Part shown: positions 4,898 through 8,900 of the stretch, piece by piece
How positions within the stretch are numbered: the stretch's first letter is position 1
How the letters are laid out: each line of letters begins with the position of its first letter
Source of the DNA: Lachnospiraceae bacterium
GTDB taxonomy: Bacteria > Bacillota > Clostridia > Lachnospirales > Lachnospiraceae
Assembly: GCA_009774625.1 (NCBI GenBank)
Contig: VSOB01000130.1
Span: 1 to 8,900 of the forward strand
DNA length: 8,900 bases
Reading direction: 5' to 3'
Program-made: the position numbers and the translations under genes
The notes under the pieces: generated by a model
The model's input: the letters and a program-made list of their open reading frames with translations, nothing else
What the model was told of the DNA's origin: nothing
Databases searched by the model: none

Positions 4898-6036
4898 AAA
4901 GAGTCACACGCCCCGCGCGCGCCACGGCTCGTGTGGACATACCACGGGTAGCTGTGGCAAGCCACGGCGCGGGCGCCCGCATTGGCGCCATCGGACCAGC
5001 CGCCGCCCGCAATCAGCGCCGCAAGGGAAGCGTAATAATACTGATGGATATTACCTACGTCGTACTTTGTGGCCGCGTCCTTTAATGGGCTTGTCAAGTC
5101 CCAGCCCCATGCTTCGCTTGCGTGGTATGTCGCATTTTTGGCATGTTCCGCCCTGGTGATAAGATCGTTAAGCCATTCCCATACGCGCCCTACTGCGTCC
5201 ACTACGCCAATGGCGGATACTGCATTAACCACGCTTCCGGTAACGCCCCTTCCCGTGTTCGTGGTTGCCGTCCAGGCGTTCGTATTGGCATTGTCAAGGC
5301 CTGCTGGGCTTCCGAACGCATACGCGCAGAAGTCGTTATAATCCGGCATACGTTTTCCCGACTTCGCCAGGCGCTCCGTGAAGGTATACCAGTTCATGCC
5401 TTCGGTTCCGGTCATGGGCGCGCAGCCATATTCTGACTTAAGGCCGTAGGCTCCGTCGTCGGAATTTAAGTAAATGTCTATCCAGGTACCGCCGCCCAGG
5501 TATACCATTCCTTCCGGGTTGCACTTCGGGCGGTGTCCCAGCGTCCACACGGAACGGGGTACAATGCCGTTACTTACCGCGCTTTCCCAGCCAGCGCCGA
5601 AAATAACGCCGCTTCCGTTCACGGGCTGCATGTTCCCGTCTACCTTGCGGACGCGCCCGTAATGAAAACCGCCTATTTTCCTGCTGTCGCTGGCGTTCCA
5701 TCCTGCCGGATATGTGGAGTTTAAGGAAACTACGTATAATTCGTTCTGCGCGTCCTGCCTGGTGTCGCATATATATACGTAATAGTCTTTCCCTACCTCA
5801 AACGCGCTACCTACATCCAGGTTTCCGGCGGTAATAATGGTTGCTTCGGTTGCAAAGATACCCGCGCCGCCTACTGCAATTACGCAGCCTTCCAGCAAGG
5901 TTAATTCATTCGCCCCGCTGGCGTACAGGTATTCATTTTTAGGCGCCACAATGTCGGATATGGACGCCATTTTATTGACATTCAGCAGCGCCCGGCGATC
6001 TGTCTTTGTTACATCATCAACAAGTAATCTACTCAT
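4894..6036 (-). CDS. DGR variable target protein, probable phage receptor-binding protein (C-type lectin/FGE-like C-terminus)
   Basis: A 380-residue protein. The N-terminal ~140 residues look like a beta-rich phage attachment region (VDDVTKTDRRALLNVNKMA at 6-24). From about 155 to the end it resembles the FGE-sulfatase/C-type-lectin fold: WEW in GRVWEWLND (283-291), GGGW (344-347) and a terminal GARGAC. VR encodes residues 337-379. Relative to TR, ten residues differ: G346, S348, D349, A359, H361, S362, Y366, H368, S370 and R371, spaced among fixed W347, Y363, P364, W365 and Cys 360/377, as expected for a surface displayed on a rigid lectin scaffold. AAAGGAGTG precedes the ATG, which overlaps the preceding gene by 8 bases. 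Position at the end of the tail module suggests a host-binding tip protein, by analogy with Mtd of BPP-1. Confidence 0.93.
   Translation of the reverse strand: MSRLLVDDVTKTDRRALLNVNKMASISDIVAPKNEYLYASGANELTLLEGCVIAVGGAGIFATEATIITAGNLDVGSAFEVGKDYYVYICDTRQDAQNELYVVSLNSTYPAGWNASDSRKIGGFHYGRVRKVDGNMQPVNGSGVIFGAGWESAVSNGIVPRSVWTLGHRPKCNPEGMVYLGGGTWIDIYLNSDDGAYGLKSEYGCAPMTGTEGMNWYTFTERLAKSGKRMPDYNDFCAYAFGSPAGLDNANTNAWTATTNTGRGVTGSVVNAVSAIGVVDAVGRVWEWLNDLITRAEHAKNATYHASEAWGWDLTSPLKDAATKYDVGNIHQYYYASLAALIAGGGWSDGANAGARAVACHSYPWYVHTSRGARGACDSL
4902..5027 (-). repeat. DGR variable repeat (VR)
   Basis: The recipient copy of TR, at the 3' end of the target gene and ending 8 bases before the end of its stop codon. 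Differences cluster in two blocks, 4925-4962 (R371 back to A359) and 4992-5001 (D349 to G346), separated by an identical 29-base segment encoding GANAGARAV. Both sequence edges are abrupt. Confidence 0.97.
4909..4923 (-). other. G/C-only run, IMH-like element at the 3' end of VR
   Basis: Fifteen consecutive G/C bases (sense GGCGCGCGCGGGGCG) near the 3' end of VR, with an identical run at 4317-4331 in TR. In BPP-1 the initiation of mutagenic homing site contains a 14-base G/C stretch where cDNA integration occurs. Here the run and the following TGTGACT are the same in TR and VR, and the two diverge directly afterwards. Function is assigned by analogy. Confidence 0.7.
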
Positions 6037-6466
6037 ATTGTTTTAACACTCCTTTCAATGCGTTAAAGTCGTCCGGCGTCATTCCGGCCACCATTTTGGA
6101 AATTTCCAGGCTTATGGTGTCCGTTCCTGCTGCCACCGCTTTGGAAAGAGTAAGCGCCGTAAGGTCGTTTCCTTCCTGGCCTGCTGCCGCTGCCTCTTCG
6201 CTCTGCTTATGTACTACTGCCGTAATGCTTCCGCTTACGTTTCCGGCGGTAAACTTCATTCCTACCGCTGCTTCGTCGCAGTACATCACCGTTACGGCCT
6301 TCTTCTCTGCCGCCACTTCCACCGCCGGGCAGCATATAAAGCGCTGTCTTTCCATGCTCTCGATCTTCGCCAGCAGGTCGGCGGCTTCCAGTTCTCCCCG
6401 TGATACCATTGACAGGCAATTATAGAAGTCCTCTTTTGTCTTAAGCGTCTTCGGAAAACCATTCAT
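6029..6466 (-). CDS. Uncharacterised 145-residue phage protein upstream of the DGR target
   Basis: A soluble, acidic 145-residue protein that I do not recognise. It has a helical N-terminus (~1-42), a more beta-like middle with two adjacent cysteines (C45, C46), an Ala/Glu-rich stretch (~90-100) and a helical C-terminus (MTPDDFNALKGVLKQY) that resembles a small helical bundle. GAAGG lies upstream of its ATG. Its stop codon lies inside the start of the target gene (8-base overlap), so the two are probably translated together. This coupling suggests a partner, chaperone or adaptor for the variable tip protein, but nothing in the sequence proves it. Confidence 0.7.
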   Translation of the reverse strand: MNGFPKTLKTKEDFYNCLSMVSRGELEAADLLAKIESMERQRFICCPAVEVAAEKKAVTVMYCDEAAVGMKFTAGNVSGSITAVVHKQSEEAAAAGQEGNDLTALTLSKAVAAGTDTISLEISKMVAGMTPDDFNALKGVLKQYE

Positions 6467-6482
6467 TTTTTCTACCTTCTTT

Positions 6483-7607
6483 CTATAAATTATTTGCTAA
6501 ATAGGAATTGCCCGCATAGGCCACCCCTAATATTGCCGTTTCCTCTGTCCGTTCGTGCTGCTCTGCCATATAGGCAGCGCCCAGGTAGCACAAGCCTAAT
6601 ACCGCTTCATGCTTGTAATTGATACCCCAGCCATTTTCTACGCTGGTTAGCCTTTTATCCAGGTCGGAAATACTTTGCGCTATGTCCTGGGTGCCTTCCT
6701 GTACCTGCCCTTGCAGCGCTTCCACGGCAGCCGTAAGCTGTTCTATTTCCAGTTCCAGCGCCCCGGCCACGTCTTCGCCCAACCTTCCCTTTATGCTCTC
6801 AAACCAGGCGTTAAAGTCCGCTTCCGCTTCTCCTTCAAATAGCGTTATACTTGCCACAAAAGCGGTATAGGCTTTCAGTAATTCCGCTTCCCATTCTTCC
6901 AGCGTATTGGTGAATGTGCTGTATCTGTCCGTAAACTCTGTTTCGTACTGTGTAAACAGGGCTTCCGTCTTCGCTACATACTGGTTATATACCCCTTCAA
7001 TGGTGAAAAGGTAATTTTCCATTGCCTGCTTATATACGCTAAATTCATCCATCACCGCATTGCTGTATATCTCAAAAAAATCATTAAACTGCTTTGTCAA
7101 TACGCTGGCGTCTATTTCCTCTACGGTACCCTTTACAATGCCGCACACCGCACTATTAAAGCGCTGATCTGTAATATTTGCCGTACGTATCCCGGTAACG
7201 CCCTTCCCTACGTAAATATCCGCTAAAGCCAGTTCCCAGCGTTCCGTATTCCTGGTTAATGCCGTGGCCGTAGGCTTCGCGGACGGTACTCCCTTAAGAA
7301 CCGCTAAGTAGGTGTCCCGTACTGTCAAGTCCCAGCGCACTACGATACGGTCTATACGGTTCTGCGCTCCCTCTGCCGTAGCCAGCTTTATGCTTGTGCT
7401 TGCCGGGTTCCTAAAAGCCGTTCCGTTAATGAAGGCGTAGCCCACATTAACCCGCACTTCCATTCCGTCGTAAGCTATCACCTGCAGGCCGTCGCTGGGC
7501 TTCGGGAACACTCCATTAGCCAGGAACGTGGCAAAATACCACGCCCAATCTTCTGCCTTATATACCCGGTCGTGGTCTATCGAATTAAACGGTAATGTAT
7601 TTGCCAT
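6483..7607 (-). CDS. Phage baseplate/tail-fibre type structural protein
   Basis: A 374-residue protein. The N-terminal ~165 residues (MANTLPFNS, NGVFPKPSDGLQVIA, RIDRIVVRWDL, ELALADIYV, TANITDQRFN) match the N-terminal domain recurrent in baseplate upper or tail appendage proteins of Firmicute siphoviruses, which docks onto the tail tip. Residues ~170-330 are long, Glu-rich and heptad-like (for example IEQLTAAVEALQGQVQEG), predicting a trimeric coiled-coil shaft. The C-terminus has two related Leu-Gly-Ala-Tyr segments (LGLCYLGAAYMA and ILGVAYAGNSYLA). It starts 4 bases after the tail-tip gene, with GAGGTAGAGGG before the ATG. It is probably the fibre that carries or neighbours the DGR-diversified tip. 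Confidence 0.8.
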   Translation of the reverse strand: MANTLPFNSIDHDRVYKAEDWAWYFATFLANGVFPKPSDGLQVIAYDGMEVRVNVGYAFINGTAFRNPASTSIKLATAEGAQNRIDRIVVRWDLTVRDTYLAVLKGVPSAKPTATALTRNTERWELALADIYVGKGVTGIRTANITDQRFNSAVCGIVKGTVEEIDASVLTKQFNDFFEIYSNAVMDEFSVYKQAMENYLFTIEGVYNQYVAKTEALFTQYETEFTDRYSTFTNTLEEWEAELLKAYTAFVASITLFEGEAEADFNAWFESIKGRLGEDVAGALELEIEQLTAAVEALQGQVQEGTQDIAQSISDLDKRLTSVENGWGINYKHEAVLGLCYLGAAYMAEQHERTEETAILGVAYAGNSYLANNL

Positions 7608-7611
7608 CCCT

Positions 7612-8766
7612 CTACCTCACTTTCTTAATTTGTTCTAGCAGCGTCGGCAGGCTGTCCCCGAACGTCGCTTCTATTGTTTCTTCCCCCTTTTGGTATGTTT
7701 CCAAAACTTCCGTTATCCTGGCGTCAATCTGTATTCCCCACTTTGCTTCTTTGCAGGTGATACGGTCGCCTAAATCAAAATCGCTTTTATACTTTAAGTT
7801 TGAATTTGTGGAAATGGTACTTGTAAAACTCACCGCTTCCCCGTAGTTTTCCAGTTCCGTGCTTCCCCGCGTCCGCAGCATTGCCAGGTAGGTATTTAAC
7901 GGTATCGTTACTTCCGTTTCCCCTTCCTGGTACTTCCTGGCTATGTCCGTGGCTTCGCAGAATACCTCTTCCAGTTCCAGTCCGGAAGCCCCGGCAGCGT
8001 CTACCGTAACTACTGGCTGCGCTTCGTTCTCTTCCGCCGCTCCCTGGACGTATATAAAGTTCTTGCAGTTCTCTATACTGTCCGTGTACTCCTGTTCGTC
8101 CACGTTGTCAAAATCACGGGAAAATATGCAAGGCGTGTTACCCTCTGAATTTTTGGCGGTAAGGTCTTTCCCTTTATACAGATAAAAGCCGTAGGTTTTC
8201 GCCCTCTCATTTATCAGAATGTCGTACCCCAGCTTCCCGGCCTGCGCCCGTCCCTTTACCTCTTCCCCCAGGTCTGCATAAGCTACGTTCGCATACTCTA
8301 CCAGCGTACCCGCTACCTTTTCTTGCGGTAGAACGGAAAACCTTTGAAACTTCCGCCTGCTGCTCGCCTGGCTCCCGCAGTTCTTTTCTACCATAAGGTT
8401 TATTAAAGCCTGGTTCGTGTCCGTCTTTGTGATCTGCGGTGATATGCAGCGCTTTGATAGCCAGCGGCTTAACATATAGCCTTGTGCCTCTAACTGCTCC
8501 AGGCCGTTTTCATCCTTCGTAATGTGTACGTATGTAATCTGTGCTGCCCGGCGCCATACCCCGCCGTCTTCCGTCACCACTTCCCGGCGCCCGTCATGCT
8601 TTGTTATAATGTTCCCGCACTTAAGCAGCTTACTGTTATTTTCCGTGATCGGCGCCAGCAGGTTAAAGGTTCCTACATCAAAATACTTTGTAGTCCATAG
8701 CAGGCTGCTGATTTCATCAATAGCCCCCAGGGGTTCCACTTCCGTATCAAATACCCTAAGTTCCAT
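7612..8766 (-). CDS. Siphovirus Gp37-like tail-tip protein
   Basis: A 384-residue protein whose N-terminus (MELRVFDTEVEPLGAIDEISSLLWT, cited here in part as LRVFDTEVEPLG then SSLLWTTKYFDVGTFNLLAP) is typical of the ReqiPepy6 Gp37-like family, found directly after distal-tail genes in Gram-positive siphophages and prophages. It contains family features such as RAAQITYVHI, a YMLSRWLSKRCI segment, and a C-terminal IDARITEVLETYQKGEETIEATFGD. The family acts as a tail-tip or baseplate hub component, comparable to the N-terminal part of tail-associated lysin proteins but without a hydrolase domain. Its ATG lies 4 bases after the preceding stop codon, so it is probably translationally coupled, with GGGGGT as the likely ribosome site. 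Confidence 0.82.
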   Translation of the reverse strand: MELRVFDTEVEPLGAIDEISSLLWTTKYFDVGTFNLLAPITENNSKLLKCGNIITKHDGRREVVTEDGGVWRRAAQITYVHITKDENGLEQLEAQGYMLSRWLSKRCISPQITKTDTNQALINLMVEKNCGSQASSRRKFQRFSVLPQEKVAGTLVEYANVAYADLGEEVKGRAQAGKLGYDILINERAKTYGFYLYKGKDLTAKNSEGNTPCIFSRDFDNVDEQEYTDSIENCKNFIYVQGAAEENEAQPVVTVDAAGASGLELEEVFCEATDIARKYQEGETEVTIPLNTYLAMLRTRGSTELENYGEAVSFTSTISTNSNLKYKSDFDLGDRITCKEAKWGIQIDARITEVLETYQKGEETIEATFGDSLPTLLEQIKKVR

Positions 8767-8770
8767 AGGC

Positions 8771-8900
8771 TTATACCCCCAAATATTCCTTGTTGTAGAT
8801 TATAGCCACGTCCAGGGCGTTGACGCCTTCCGCAGCGTCATAGCGGAAATTATTATCTTTAATTGCAAGCTGCATAAAAGTGCTGTCTACGTCCACGTAC
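8771..8900 (-). CDS. 3' end of an upstream phage gene, probably tail protein (partial)
   Basis: The minus-strand frame is open from the right edge to TAA 8773-8771 and gives the last 42 residues (ending NKEYLGV). It is followed after 4 bases by the Gp37-like gene. Position fits a distal-tail or similar tail protein that commonly precedes Gp37-like genes. The fragment is too short to identify by motif. Confidence 0.65.
   Translation of the reverse strand, partial: YVDVDSTFMQLAIKDNNFRYDAAEGVNALDVAIIYNKEYLGV

Larger units (their letters stand above)
3063..5027 (-). mobile_element. Diversity-generating retroelement (VR, avd, TR, RT)
   Basis: A complete DGR: VR at the 3' end of the target gene, an avd-like gene, TR and a reverse transcriptase in the order known from Bordetella phage BPP-1 (mtd-avd-TR-brt). 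The TR transcript is copied with random incorporation opposite adenines and the cDNA replaces VR, leaving TR unchanged. The 13-of-14 adenine bias of TR/VR differences shows it has been active in this lineage. It sits between the tail and lysis modules. Confidence 0.96.

Noticed and set aside
4310..5027. TR and VR as an ordinary gene duplication or CRISPR-like repeat
   Set aside because: There are only two copies, and the differences are almost all at one base type on one strand, which drift does not explain.
4572..5159. 195-codon plus-strand ORF across avd and VR
   Set aside because: It is antisense to two supported genes, and the TR/VR pattern only makes sense on the minus strand.

Overview
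This window is the late end of a tailed-phage genome, most likely a siphovirus-like prophage of a gut Firmicute (Clostridia or Lachnospiraceae type). The host guess rests on family resemblance of the tail and lysis proteins, AGGAGG-type ribosome binding sites and moderate GC; no host gene here settles it. All convincing phage genes lie on the minus strand and read right to left. They are tightly packed, with gaps or overlaps of 4 to 30 bases. The first ~440 bases are AT-rich and look different: the tail of a plus-strand gene (1-78), terminator-like hairpins and no confident gene. This may be the prophage edge or a flank.

In transcription order: the 3' end of an unidentified protein, probably a tail protein (8771-8900); a Gp37-like siphovirus tail-tip protein (7612-8766); a baseplate or tail-fibre type protein (6483-7607); an unrecognised 145-residue protein (6029-6466); and then a complete diversity-generating retroelement (DGR). 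The DGR consists of a target gene with a C-type-lectin/FGE-like C-terminus (4894-6036), an avd-like accessory gene (4463-4834), a template repeat (TR, 4310-4435) and a reverse transcriptase (3063-4136). A lysis module follows: holin (2422-3033), a two-enzyme endolysin (695-2359) and a small cysteine-containing protein (460-690). A strong terminator hairpin sits at 336-370.

The DGR is the main discovery. TR and VR (4902-5027) align without gaps over 126 bp with 14 mismatches. Thirteen of these fall where the TR sense (minus) strand has adenine, which is the signature of adenine-directed mutagenic homing. The reverse transcriptase carries YMDD and the DGR-type GxxxSQ motif. VR ends in a 15-base G/C-only run shared with TR, and a GAAA-loop hairpin begins 4 bases beyond VR, matching the target architecture known from Bordetella phage BPP-1. 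The target sits at the end of the tail module, so the system probably diversifies the phage's receptor-binding tip. Unusual details are a terminator-like perfect hairpin inside the first codons of avd, a TR embedded in a 56-codon ORF with a start and possible ribosome site, one non-adenine TR/VR mismatch at the edge of the G/C run, and a terminator between holin and endolysin.
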